Positions 8,111-16,319 of a stretch of 44,497 nt of DNA are shown here, piece after piece. The position numbers and the translations under genes are program-made. This DNA is from Nocardioides agariphilus (lineage in GTDB: Bacteria > Actinomycetota > Actinomycetes > Propionibacteriales > Nocardioidaceae): assembly GCF_015352445.1 (NCBI RefSeq), contig NZ_JADKPO010000036.1, positions 1 through 44,497 on the forward strand. The letters are read 5' to 3'. Numbering within the stretch: position 1 is the first letter of the stretch; each line of letters begins with the position of its first letter. A model generated the notes under the pieces. The model was given only the letters and a program-made list of their open reading frames with translations, ran no database searches and was not told where the DNA came from.

Positions 8111-8860
8111 GTGACCAGCGAGCACCCCGACGGTTCGGTCGAGCTCGAGGCGAACAAGCCCAAGAAGCAGCTTCCGCTGTGGCAGGAGACGGCCCTGCTG
8201 CTGGTGGTCGCTCTCGGCTTGGCCATCTTGATCAAGGCGCTCCTGGTCCAGGCGTTCTACATCCCGTCGGAGTCGATGGAGCCGGGTCTGGTCCGCAACG
8301 ACCGGATCCTGGTGCAGAAGGTCTCCTACTGGTTCGGCGGCACGCCCCAGCGCGGCGACATCGTGGTGTTCAAGGACCCCGGTGGCTGGCTGGGCGGCGC
8401 CGAGTCGGTCGGTCCGCCCAACGCCATCACCAAGGTGATGGCCAAGATCGGGCTCTATCCCTCGGGCGGTCACCTGGTCAAGCGAGTCGTCGGCGTTGCC
8501 GGCGACACCGTCAAGTGCTGCGACGCCAAGGGTCGCATCATCGTCAACGGCGTCTCCATCAACGAGAAGGGCTACGCCCGCAAGGGCGGTGCCGACTGCT
8601 TCGGCCCGCTGCGCAACTGCAACTGGGAGGTCGGCCCGGTGCCCGAGGGGCACATCTTCGTGATGGGCGACAACCGCAATCACTCGGCCGACTCCTCTGC
8701 CCACATCTGCGATGACGACTCGCCCACGTGCACTCCGGGCGAGGAGTTCGTGCCGGTCGACCTGGTCGTCGGCAAGGTGTTCGTCCTCCTGTGGCCGCGC
8801 CAGCACTTCACCTGGATCCATCGCCCCGACAGCTTCGACGACGTCCCCAGCCGCGGATGA
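8111..8860 (+). CDS. lepB: Signal peptidase I, copy 1
   Basis: A 249-residue S26 signal peptidase. A single membrane helix (about 27-48) precedes the nucleophile Ser55 in YIPSESMEPGL. The general base is Lys124 in HLVKRVVGVAGD, and box E is FVMGDNRNHSADS. It cleaves signal peptides on the outer face of the membrane. Relative to short homologues it has an insertion with two cysteine sets (KCCDAKGR and ADCFGPLRNCNW) that could form disulfides. The GTG start is leaderless. The next gene is a close paralogue, and two genes for probable pilin-like exported proteins follow further on. Confidence 0.95.
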   Translation: MTSEHPDGSVELEANKPKKQLPLWQETALLLVVALGLAILIKALLVQAFYIPSESMEPGLVRNDRILVQKVSYWFGGTPQRGDIVVFKDPGGWLGGAESVGPPNAITKVMAKIGLYPSGGHLVKRVVGVAGDTVKCCDAKGRIIVNGVSINEKGYARKGGADCFGPLRNCNWEVGPVPEGHIFVMGDNRNHSADSSAHICDDDSPTCTPGEEFVPVDLVVGKVFVLLWPRQHFTWIHRPDSFDDVPSRG

Positions 8861-8868
8861 CCGCTGGT

Positions 8869-8874
8869 TAGGCT
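8869..8874 (+). promoter_or_regulatory. -10 box of a leaderless promoter for lepB copy 2
   Basis: TAGGCT ends six bases before the GTG at 8881. This gives the second peptidase its own promoter within the 20-base gap between the two genes. Confidence 0.55.
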
Positions 8875-8880
8875 CTGCTG

Positions 8881-9702
8881 GTGACCACCGATCGCACCGG
8901 GGACGCCGCTGAGCGTGAGGTCGGGGGGTCGACGCCGGAGCCTTCTGCCCTCCGCGGACGCCCGCATCGCGAGCAGGCCCTGCAGCGCCGACACCTGCCG
9001 CTGTGGCAGGAGACGATCCTGCTGATGGTGGTCGCACTCGGCCTGGCCGTGCTGATCAAGGCGGTCCTGGTCCAGGCGTTCTACATCCCGTCGGAGTCGA
9101 TGGAGCCGGGTCTGGTCCGCAACGACCGGATCCTGGTGCAGAAGGTCTCCTACTGGTTCGGCGGCACGCCCCGGCGCGGCGATGTCGTGGTGTTCAAGGA
9201 CCCGGGTGGATGGCTGCCGCCGCAGGACTCGGCCGGTCCGACCAACACGGTCGCCAAGCTGATGGAGAAGGTCGGCCTGTATCCCTCGGGCGGTCACCTG
9301 GTCAAGCGGGTGATCGGCGTCGCGGGCGACACCATCACGTGTTGTGACAACCAGGGCCGGATCGAGGTCAACGGTGTCGCGATCGACGAGAAGGGCTACG
9401 CCGTCACCGACGGCCAAGCCTGCTACGGGCCGATGATCACCCGCTGCAACTGGCAGGCCGGCCCGGTGCCTGCCGGGCACATCTTCGTGATGGGCGACAA
9501 CCGCGCCCATTCGGCCGACTCCTCCTGGCACATCTGCCAGGGCACCGACTGCACCCACGGCGACGAGTTCGTCTCGACCGACCTGGTGGTCGGCAAGGTC
9601 TTCGTGCTGCTGTGGCCACGCGACCACTTCACGTGGGTCCATCGGCCCCACAGCTTCGACGACGTGCCCGATCGGTCGCCGAGCTCGGCGGGCGCGCCGT
9701 GA
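8881..9702 (+). CDS. lepB: Signal peptidase I, copy 2
   Basis: A 273-residue paralogue of the preceding gene. It has the same helix, Ser73 in IPSESMEPGL, Lys142 in HLVKRVIGVAGD and box E (FVMGDNRAHSADS). The two are nearly identical from about residue 40 to 100 of this copy and share the same cysteine-containing insertions. They differ in a longer basic N-terminal tail here (about 24 extra residues) and in the segment after GGWL. All catalytic residues are present in both, so both should be active. Its stop overlaps the rnhB start. Confidence 0.95.
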   Translation: MTTDRTGDAAEREVGGSTPEPSALRGRPHREQALQRRHLPLWQETILLMVVALGLAVLIKAVLVQAFYIPSESMEPGLVRNDRILVQKVSYWFGGTPRRGDVVVFKDPGGWLPPQDSAGPTNTVAKLMEKVGLYPSGGHLVKRVIGVAGDTITCCDNQGRIEVNGVAIDEKGYAVTDGQACYGPMITRCNWQAGPVPAGHIFVMGDNRAHSADSSWHICQGTDCTHGDEFVSTDLVVGKVFVLLWPRDHFTWVHRPHSFDDVPDRSPSSAGAP

Positions 9703-10451
9703 GCAGCCTGCCTCGGGGCGCCACGGTCCGCAGCGACGCCGGCCTCTACGGCTACGAGCGGGCCCTGCGGCGCGCCGGTCTGGTCCGCATCGCGGGGGCC
9801 GACGAGGCCGGCCGCGGAGCCTGCGCCGGCCCGCTGGTCGCCGGTGCGGCGATCCTGTCCGACACCCAGGGTGGCCGGATCCCGGGGCTGGCCGACTCCA
9901 AGCTGCTCACCGAGAAGGCGCGTGAGCGCTGCTACGACCAGATCCTCAAGCGCGCGGTCTCGTGGTCGGTGGTGGTCGTGGAATCCGAGGAGTGCGACCG
10001 GCTCGGCATGCATGTCGCCAACGTCGAGGCCCTGCGCCGCGCGATCGCGCTGCTCGACGTGCCGGCCGACTACGTGCTGACCGACGGGTTCCCCGTCGAC
10101 GGGCTGGGGGTGCCCGGCCTGGCGGTCTGGAAGGGCGACCGGGTGGCTGCGTGCATCGCCGCCGGCTCCGTGCTGGCGAAGGTGACGCGAGACCGCATCA
10201 TGTGCCAGCTGCACGACCAGTGGCCGGCGTACGACTTCAAGACCCACAAGGGCTACATCACTGACACGCATGCTGCGGCACTGACCGAGCACGGGCCGTC
10301 GCCGGTCCATCGGATGCGGTTCGTCAACGTGCGCCGGGCGGCCGGGCTCGAGCCGCCCCTCGACCCGACGGTGGCGGACCTTGTCGAGAGCACTAACGTC
10401 GGGTCAGACCCTGGGACATCAGTCAGAGCCGAATGCGGGGAGTCAGCATGA
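9699..10451 (+). CDS. rnhB: Ribonuclease HII
   Basis: A 250-residue RNase HII. The catalytic DE pair is in IAGADEAGRGACAGPLVAGA, with further family blocks LADSKLLTEKARE, TDGFPVDGL and KVTRDRIM. It removes single ribonucleotides and RNA primers from DNA. The start is the GTG at 9699, which overlaps the lepB stop (GTGA) and gives an N-terminus of normal length. Its own stop overlaps the DUF2469 start (ATGA), so three genes are translationally linked. Confidence 0.96.
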   Translation: MSSLPRGATVRSDAGLYGYERALRRAGLVRIAGADEAGRGACAGPLVAGAAILSDTQGGRIPGLADSKLLTEKARERCYDQILKRAVSWSVVVVESEECDRLGMHVANVEALRRAIALLDVPADYVLTDGFPVDGLGVPGLAVWKGDRVAACIAAGSVLAKVTRDRIMCQLHDQWPAYDFKTHKGYITDTHAAALTEHGPSPVHRMRFVNVRRAAGLEPPLDPTVADLVESTNVGSDPGTSVRAECGESA

Positions 10452-10756
10452 GCGCCGAGGATCTCGAGAAGTACGAGACGGAGATGGAGCTGACGCTCTA
10501 CCGCGAGTACCGCGACGTCGTCGGCATCTTCAAGTACGTCGTGGAGACCGACCGCCGCTTCTACCTGTGCAACCAGGTCGACGTGAAGGCACGCACCGAG
10601 TCGGGTGATGTGTTCTTCGAGGTGTCGATGACCGATGCCTGGGTCTGGGACATGTACCGCCCGGCGCGGTTCGCCAAGAACGTCAAGGTGCTCACCTTCA
10701 AGGACGTCAACGTCGAGGAGCTCAGTCCCTCCGAGATCGACCTGCCCAAGGAGTGA
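10448..10756 (+). CDS. DUF2469-domain protein
   Basis: A 102-residue protein with the actinobacteria-specific DUF2469 signature: SAEDLEKYETEMELTLYREY at the start, then VVGIFKYVVETDRRFYL and WVWDMYRPARFAKNVKV. It is always found next to rnhB in this phylum. The function is unknown; it is soluble, acidic and has no signal peptide. The ATGA overlap with rnhB fixes the start. Confidence 0.93.
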   Translation: MSAEDLEKYETEMELTLYREYRDVVGIFKYVVETDRRFYLCNQVDVKARTESGDVFFEVSMTDAWVWDMYRPARFAKNVKVLTFKDVNVEELSPSEIDLPKE

Positions 10757-10800
10757 CCCGGCAGTGACCATCGGGCGTGGTCCGAACGGGCCAGGCCCAC

Positions 10801-10930
10801 TAGTCACAAAGGACTATGCGGTCCGTCTAGACCGATGATGTGCCTTCGGCGAATTACCCACCTGTTGCCTTCCCTACCGGCAGCATCGGTGGTGCGCGAC
10901 CCCCCCCGAGGGTCGCCGACCTCGGAGGAC
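10801..10930 (+). promoter_or_regulatory. Upstream region of the first tad module: motif, poly-C hairpin and RBS
   Basis: tagtc/gacta inverted arms occupy 10801-10816. The 11-mer gtctagaccga lies at 10825-10835 and recurs at 13403-13413 before the second module. A 7-base stem gcgaccc/gggtcgc (10896-10902 with 10910-10916) has most of an 8-C run in its loop (C at 10900-10907). The Shine-Dalgarno cggagga is at 10923-10929. Regulatory function is inferred. Confidence 0.4.
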
Positions 10931-10936
10931 CCCCCT

Positions 10937-11374
10937 GTGAGCACGTTCTTGAGTAGGTCTCGGCCACGCCGGACGGAGTCCGGAGCATCCGCCCTGGAGT
11001 TCGGGCTGATCGTCGGCACCATCCTCATCCCGCTGTTGTTGGGCGTCGTCCAGTACGGGTGGTACTTCTACGTCGCGCAGACCACCGGTGGTGCGGCGAC
11101 ACACGTCGCGCGCAGGCTCTCGGTCGGGGACTGCTGGGGGAGCAACGAGGCGCTCAACTTCGCCAAGGCCGAGGTCGCCTCGAAGCCGAGCCAGACCACA
11201 CTGTCCAAGTCCCCGACGTCCAACTCCACAGCGGTCATCGGCACCACGCAGCTGACCGTCACGGTGACCGCCAACGGAGACCTGATCGGGTTCTTGCCGA
11301 TGCCCAACGGCGGCACGATCACGCGGACCGTCAAGACCATGATCGAAGACACCACCTCGAGCGGCACATGTTGA
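10937..11374 (+). CDS. TadE-like pilin-type protein, module 1
   Basis: A 145-residue protein with a basic N-terminus, then ESGASALEFGLIVGTILIPLLLG, a TadE/pseudopilin-like segment in which a Glu precedes the hydrophobic helix (about 20-45; quoted in part). The exported domain ends in GGTITRTVKTMIEDTT and has one cysteine in VGDCWG and one at the C-terminus. TadE-like proteins are minor pseudopilins or envelope-anchored partners of TadG. The GTG at 10937 is chosen because it follows cggagga by seven bases; an upstream ATG lacks a ribosome-binding site. It overlaps the next gene by seven bases. Confidence 0.85.
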   Translation: MSTFLSRSRPRRTESGASALEFGLIVGTILIPLLLGVVQYGWYFYVAQTTGGAATHVARRLSVGDCWGSNEALNFAKAEVASKPSQTTLSKSPTSNSTAVIGTTQLTVTVTANGDLIGFLPMPNGGTITRTVKTMIEDTTSSGTC

Positions 11375-13248
11375 GGCTCGGTGGGCGCCGCCTGCGCCTC
11401 CGCGTGCGTCCTCGCAGCGAGCGCGGCGCGACCGCGATCATCACGGCTTTCATGGTCGTCGTGCTGTTCGGCATCGCTGCGCTGTCGGTCGACCTCGGCA
11501 ATGCCTTCGCCCGGCGCACCGACAACCAGACCCAGGCCGACTACGGGGCACTCGCCGCTGCTCGCAAGCAGACCACCACCGCCAAGTCGTCGATGACGAT
11601 CACCACCGACATGGTCAACGCGGTCGTCACGGCGATGAACAACAACCAGCCCCAAGACGACACCAGCACGTGCTGGACGACCAAGACCTGCATCACCGCC
11701 ACGATGCTCACCGACGGCCAGCTGGCCAACGGCGAGATCCGCTACTGCGGCACCGGTGGCCCGAGCTGCGGCACCAACTACGCCTCGACGGTCAAGGGCG
11801 TGCAGGTGTTCGCGCCAAGGAACAAGATCGACTACGGCTTCGCCAACCTGCTGGGCGTCAGCAGCGGACACGTCCAGGCAGACGCCCTGGTCAACGTGTT
11901 CACGGCCGGCAAGCGCGTGATGCCGATGTACGCCGTGCAGGGCTGCGACTACGGTCTGCAGACCCTGGCCGACCCCGCCAACAACGTCTCCACTCCCGTC
12001 GTCCCGACCTTGGCCTACAACGCCGACACCAACAACACCAACCTCGCGGCGGCGAGCGGTGTCATCAAGGATGCCTCCGGCACCGTCAGCGCCAACGTGC
12101 CGCTGAACTCGACCAACTACACGTTCACGTTCACGGCCGGCAAGTTCGCGAAGACCCGCTACATCGGGTTCTTCCGCGGCGACGACAGCGACCCGTTGAA
12201 GGTGCAGAAGACCAAGGTCTTCTGGCTGGACGGTGACGCCACCAAGACGCCGCTGAACCCGGTCCCTCCGGACACCGGCTACGACCCGGGCAACCAGAAC
12301 CAGACGGTCACAGTGACCATCCCGGCAGCCGTGGCCCAGACGCCGGCGATCTGGTGGATCCGCGTGTTCGACGACCCGGACGCGACCGGCAAGTGGTCCA
12401 AGGCCTCGGAGGCTCTGCCGATCCGGGTGGGCGACACCGTTCTGGAATGCGCATCGGGCCCCAGTGCCGGCAACTTCGGCACCTTGAAGTTCCCTCGCAC
12501 GGACGTCACCTCGTCCGAGGAGATCCCGGCCAACATCGCCAACGGCCTCCAGCCGCCGATGACCGCCGAGGTGCATCAGTGGGCGGTGCAGAACTCGACC
12601 TCGACGGGCTTGTGCACCGACGGCCTGGACGGCGCGGTGGTCTCGACGACCACGCTGCGCGCCGGAACGAACTGCGTCGACACCGACACCGGCCTGTCCG
12701 CACAGTTCGCCACCAAGGGCCTGGTGCAGGGCGGGGGCGCCGCCTACGCAGGGGTGCTGACCACCCAGAACACCCGCACCGGCTGCTCGCCCAACGGCAG
12801 CAACAGCAACCGCAACATCAACCTCAACAGCGTCGGCTACAGCATCAACGACGACGTGCTGAGCTGTTACTTCACCGACACCAGCACCTCGATCTACGAC
12901 ATCGCCAAGGCGAGCTACACCGCCGGCGTCAAGCTGGACCCCGCGATCCTCAGATCGCCCCGGTTCTTCTACGTGCCGGTGCTCAAGATCCAGCCCGGCA
13001 GCGGTGGCTCGCAGACCTACTCGATCATCGACTTCCGGGCGGCGTTCCTCACCGACGAGACCGCGACGACAAGCGCGACCAAGGGCTCCCACACGGGCAC
13101 CAACAACAACGGCGTCGTGATCCAGGGGCAGGACATCAAGCAGCTCAAGGTCGTCTTCTTCAACGACGATGCCCTGCCCGTCGACGGCGACATCCCGCTC
13201 ATCGACTACCTCGGCTCCGGCAACCGTGTCATCCGGTTGATCGACTGA
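11368..13248 (+). CDS. TadG-like exported protein, module 1
   Basis: A 626-residue protein. The N-terminus is basic, then ERGATAIITAFMVVVLFGIAAL forms the single membrane helix of the Tad domain (quoted in part), followed by VDLGNAFARRTDNQTQADYGALAAARK. The remaining 550 residues are an extracytoplasmic, Asn/Thr/Gly-rich, beta-type region with paired cysteines (CDYGLQ, LECASG, GLCTDG, NCVDTDTG, TGCSPNG, LSCYFTD) and a conserved end GNRVIRLID. The long distal region matches only its paralogue here, as far as I can tell. The ATG overlaps the TadE-like stop. Function beyond surface location is unknown. Confidence 0.82.
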   Translation: MLRLGGRRLRLRVRPRSERGATAIITAFMVVVLFGIAALSVDLGNAFARRTDNQTQADYGALAAARKQTTTAKSSMTITTDMVNAVVTAMNNNQPQDDTSTCWTTKTCITATMLTDGQLANGEIRYCGTGGPSCGTNYASTVKGVQVFAPRNKIDYGFANLLGVSSGHVQADALVNVFTAGKRVMPMYAVQGCDYGLQTLADPANNVSTPVVPTLAYNADTNNTNLAAASGVIKDASGTVSANVPLNSTNYTFTFTAGKFAKTRYIGFFRGDDSDPLKVQKTKVFWLDGDATKTPLNPVPPDTGYDPGNQNQTVTVTIPAAVAQTPAIWWIRVFDDPDATGKWSKASEALPIRVGDTVLECASGPSAGNFGTLKFPRTDVTSSEEIPANIANGLQPPMTAEVHQWAVQNSTSTGLCTDGLDGAVVSTTTLRAGTNCVDTDTGLSAQFATKGLVQGGGAAYAGVLTTQNTRTGCSPNGSNSNRNINLNSVGYSINDDVLSCYFTDTSTSIYDIAKASYTAGVKLDPAILRSPRFFYVPVLKIQPGSGGSQTYSIIDFRAAFLTDETATTSATKGSHTGTNNNGVVIQGQDIKQLKVVFFNDDALPVDGDIPLIDYLGSGNRVIRLID

Positions 13249-13525
13249 TCGAGGCAGTGCAATGTCCTTGTCCGCAGCCATCCCCGCATCGACCACGAAG
13301 GCTTGGTGAAAATCCCCCGATACCCCCCCCAAAAACCCGGTTCGGGCCGGTCACACAGTCCCCCTGCTGGGGGTGACACGCCCCACCTCGGTCTGGTAAA
13401 AGGTCTAGACCGAGGCTAGGCGGCATTTCAGTTTCGTCTCTCGGAGCCTCTTCAATAGTCCTAGCATCCGTTCGGGCAGAGCCTGTCTCGGGCTTTGCTA
13501 CGGGGGGTAACGGGGCTCGGAGGCA
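13249..13525 (+). promoter_or_regulatory. Inter-module region with inverted repeat and shared 11-mer
   Basis: An 8-C run lies at 13323-13330. ccccc/ggggg arms follow near 13360-13373. The 9-base inverted repeat cctcggtct/agaccgagg (13386-13394 with 13407-13415) contains the 11-mer gtctagaccga (13403-13413). The 11-mer is 123 bases before the ATG at 13526, compared with 112 bases before the GTG of module 1. A Shine-Dalgarno ggagg precedes the start. No gene is seen here. Confidence 0.4.
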
Positions 13526-13966
13526 ATGGTGTTGAGACGTTTGAGGACGCGCAGAGCCGCTGGTGAGCGCGGCGCTGCCGCGCTCGAGTTCGGGTTGATC
13601 TTCGGCATCGTGTTCATCCCGCTCGTGCTCGGGGTCATCTCCTACGGGTGGTACTTCTATGTCGCTCAGACAACGGGAGCCGCGTCATCGCACATTGCCC
13701 GTCGGCTGGCGGTAGGGGACTGCTGGACAGGCACGAAGGCCTCGGACTACGTCAAGGCCGCGATCGCTTCCCGGCCGAGCCAGACAACCTTCAGCAAGAG
13801 CCCCTCCAGCAACAGCGGTGCCGTCATCGGCACGACTCAACTCACCGTGACGGTGACGGCCGACGGTGACCTCATCGGGCTCTTCCCGATGCCCAACGGC
13901 GGGACCATCACTCGTTCGGTCACGACCATGATCGAGGACACCACGGACAGTGGTGCCGCATGCTGA
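13526..13966 (+). CDS. TadE-like pilin-type protein, module 2
   Basis: A 146-residue paralogue of the 10937 gene, collinear along its whole length. It shares LEFGLI before the helix, SYGWYFYVAQTTG, the VGDCW cysteine, AVIGTTQLTVTVTA and the GGTITRSVTTMIEDTT end. The N-terminus is shorter and basic (LRRLRTRRAAGERGAAA). The ATG follows ggagg. The same seven-base overlap with the following TadG-like gene as in module 1 shows that the pair was duplicated as a unit. Confidence 0.86.
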   Translation: MVLRRLRTRRAAGERGAAALEFGLIFGIVFIPLVLGVISYGWYFYVAQTTGAASSHIARRLAVGDCWTGTKASDYVKAAIASRPSQTTFSKSPSSNSGAVIGTTQLTVTVTADGDLIGLFPMPNGGTITRSVTTMIEDTTDSGAAC

Positions 13967-15822
13967 CGCGCCACGGTCGGTCGCCCGCGCGACGAGGCCG
14001 TCGGGATGAATCTGGCGCGTTCGCCATCATGTTCGCGCTGATCGTGACCTTCGTGGTGTTCCCGCTGGCGGCGTTGGGCGTGGACCTGGGCAACGCCTAC
14101 GCGCGCATCACAGACACGCAGACGCAGGCCGACTACGGGGCCTTGGCCGCGGCCAGATTGCAGACCGAGAGCGCCAAAGCGGGCATGACGATTCCGACAG
14201 CCATGGTCGACGCTGTCCGCGACGCCATGAACACCAACCAGCCCCAAGACGACAAGAGCAAGTGCTGGACAACCAAGACCTGCATCACATCGGCTCAGCT
14301 GACCGACGGCAACCTGACCAACGGCGAGGTGCGCTTCTGTGCGGGCGCTACATGTGGCACCGGGTACGCCACGACCACCAAGGGCATCCAGGTTCTCGCG
14401 CCGTATAACAAGGTCGACTACGGCTTCGCCAACATGCTGGGAGTCGGCAGCGGGACCGTCGACGCCGACGCCCTGGTCAACGTCTTCACCGCTGGCAAGC
14501 GCGTGATGCCGATGTACGCCGTCACGGGCTGTGACTACGGCTTGCAGACGTTGGCCGACCCTGCGGGTGGCTTCGCCACCCCTGCGCCGCCGACCACCCT
14601 CGCGTTCCCGTCCGACAGCAACGGCTCCACCCTCACGTACAGCCAGACGTCGACGCCTCCGAGCCCCCAGTTGAAGGACTCGAGCGGCACCGTCGTGACC
14701 TCCCTGGTCCTCAACTCGACCAACAACACGGTCACGTTCTCGGCCTCGAAGTTCCGCAACGTGAGCAAGATCGGCTTCTTCCGGGAGGACGGGTCGGCAC
14801 CCGTCGAGGTGACCGAGTTCCGGGTCGGCACCTCCCCAGGCCCGCCGTACCAGACGGTGCCCTGGGACCCCAACGCCGCAGGCACCATCACTGTTGCCGT
14901 GCCGAACTCCGTCGCGGCGATCGGCGAGGTGTGGTGGATCCGCGTCTACAGCAGCGCCAACCCGGGCGCCAACCAGTGGTCCGATCGCACCCAAGCCCTG
15001 CCGATCCGTGTCGGTAACGCCGTCCTGCAGTGCGCCTCCGGCTCCACGGCCGGCAACTTCGGCACCTTGAAGTTCCCTCGCACCGACGTGGCGACGGCCA
15101 ACCAGATCCCGGCCAACATCGCGCTCGGCCTCCAGCCGCCGCTGTCGCCGGTCGTGCACCAGACGCCCGCAACCAACGGCCTGTGCTCCGACGGGGTCAA
15201 CGGCGCCAAGACGGCACCGAGTGGTGGCGTGACCCTCGTGGTGGGGGTCAACTGCGTCGACACCGACACCGGTCTGGCAGCCAACGTCGCCACCGAGGGG
15301 TTGGTGACGGGCAGCACCTACGGCACTGGCGTCCTCAGGACCAAGAACACCCGCGCCGGCTGCGACCCCACGGGTGGCTCCTCCAACCGGACGCTTCCGA
15401 TCACTGGTAACCCCAGCATCAACGACGACGTACTGACCTGCTACTTCACCGACGGCACGACCTCGATCCAGACCATCGCCCAGGCCGGCTACAACGGTGG
15501 ACCGGTCCTCGACCCGGCCATCTTGAGCTCGCCACGGTTCTTCTACGTGCCCGTCCTCAAGGTCCAGCCGGGCTCGGGTGGTTCCAACCGCTACTCGATC
15601 ATCGACTTCCGGCCAGCGTTCATCACCGACGAGACAGCGAGCACGGCGTCGGTCAAGGGCGCACACACCGGCACATCGGACAATGGCTTGACCGTGCAAG
15701 GCAACGACATCAAGCAGATCAAGGTGGTGTTCTTCAGCCTCAATGCGCTCCCGAGCGAGGGCGACATCCCGCTGATCGACTACCTCGGTGTCGGATCTCG
15801 CGTCATCCGCCTGATCGACTGA
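13960..15822 (+). CDS. TadG-like exported protein, module 2
   Basis: A 620-residue paralogue of the 11368 gene. It keeps the membrane helix (about 22-45), the VDLGNAYARITDTQTQADYG block, all the cysteine-containing motifs and the terminal RVIRLID. Divergence is concentrated in about residues 200-310, the middle of the exterior region, while flanking stretches are near-identical even at DNA level (for example around 12470-12510 and 15053-15093). That pattern suggests duplication with selection or gene conversion. A strong hairpin at 15848-15905 ends the block. Confidence 0.83.
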   Translation: MLTRHGRSPARRGRRDESGAFAIMFALIVTFVVFPLAALGVDLGNAYARITDTQTQADYGALAAARLQTESAKAGMTIPTAMVDAVRDAMNTNQPQDDKSKCWTTKTCITSAQLTDGNLTNGEVRFCAGATCGTGYATTTKGIQVLAPYNKVDYGFANMLGVGSGTVDADALVNVFTAGKRVMPMYAVTGCDYGLQTLADPAGGFATPAPPTTLAFPSDSNGSTLTYSQTSTPPSPQLKDSSGTVVTSLVLNSTNNTVTFSASKFRNVSKIGFFREDGSAPVEVTEFRVGTSPGPPYQTVPWDPNAAGTITVAVPNSVAAIGEVWWIRVYSSANPGANQWSDRTQALPIRVGNAVLQCASGSTAGNFGTLKFPRTDVATANQIPANIALGLQPPLSPVVHQTPATNGLCSDGVNGAKTAPSGGVTLVVGVNCVDTDTGLAANVATEGLVTGSTYGTGVLRTKNTRAGCDPTGGSSNRTLPITGNPSINDDVLTCYFTDGTTSIQTIAQAGYNGGPVLDPAILSSPRFFYVPVLKVQPGSGGSNRYSIIDFRPAFITDETASTASVKGAHTGTSDNGLTVQGNDIKQIKVVFFSLNALPSEGDIPLIDYLGVGSRVIRLID

Positions 15823-15847
15823 GTTTCCCCGCACCCCCCAACCCTGC

Positions 15848-15905
15848 ACAACGCCGCTTCCCGCGGGCCTGATCCACAGGACCGCACCACGGGAGGCGGC
15901 GTTGT
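15848..15905 (+). terminator. Hairpin after the second tad module
   Basis: Arms 15848-15863 and 15890-15905 pair over 16 bases with one G-U, around a 26-base loop. It separates the tad block from yraN. The ribosome-binding site of yraN starts 26 bases further on. Confidence 0.7.
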
Positions 15906-15944
15906 CCATTGCTGCGACCAGGCTGTTCCGCGAGGAGGCAGCCA

Positions 15945-16319
15945 ATGGAAGAGAGACAGAAGGACAGGCGCAAGCAGGGACTCGGTGCCTACGGCGAGTC
16001 GGTGGCCGCGCGGCACCTGACGACGGGCGGCATGGTGCTGCTCGATCGCAACTTCAGCACGGCGACCGGCGAGGTCGACCTGCTGTTGCGCGACGGTGAC
16101 GTGCTGGTGGCGTGCGAGGTCAAGACCCGCACGGGCGACACGGGCGGCCTCCCTCACGAGGCGGTCGACAACGCCAAGGTCGCGCGCCTGCGGCGGGTGG
16201 CCGAGGAGTGGGTCGCCTCCCACGTCGCCGAGCCGCGCGACCTGCGCGTCGACCTGGTCGCTGTCATCCGGCCGCCCAAGGGCCGGGCGCTCGTCGAGCA
16301 CGTTCGGGGCATCGGCTGA
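15945..16319 (+). CDS. UPF0102/YraN-family endonuclease-like protein
   Basis: A 124-residue protein with the YraN fold, a Holliday-junction-resolvase-like nuclease: LGAYGESVAARHL, then LLDRNFSTATGEVDLLLRDGD with the conserved Glu and Asp, and ACEVKTRTG with the E-x-K pair. The ATG at 15945 follows gaggagg by eight bases. It overlaps comM by one base (TGATG). The yraN-comM-dprA order is conserved in actinobacteria and suggests a role in processing DNA intermediates, though its activity is not settled. Confidence 0.92.
   Translation: MEERQKDRRKQGLGAYGESVAARHLTTGGMVLLDRNFSTATGEVDLLLRDGDVLVACEVKTRTGDTGGLPHEAVDNAKVARLRRVAEEWVASHVAEPRDLRVDLVAVIRPPKGRALVEHVRGIG

Noticed and set aside
11068-13332. 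A 754-codon open frame on the minus strand opposite the first TadG-like gene, and similar ones at 2005-3759 and 13837-15945
   Set aside because: They mirror strongly supported plus-strand genes, have Arg/Val/Gly-rich sequence without domains, and are the usual by-product of high GC at third positions.
10757-15905. A prophage or integrated island covering the tad modules
   Set aside because: Codon use and GC match the neighbours, no integrase, tRNA or attachment repeats flank it, and xerC nearby is the housekeeping recombinase.
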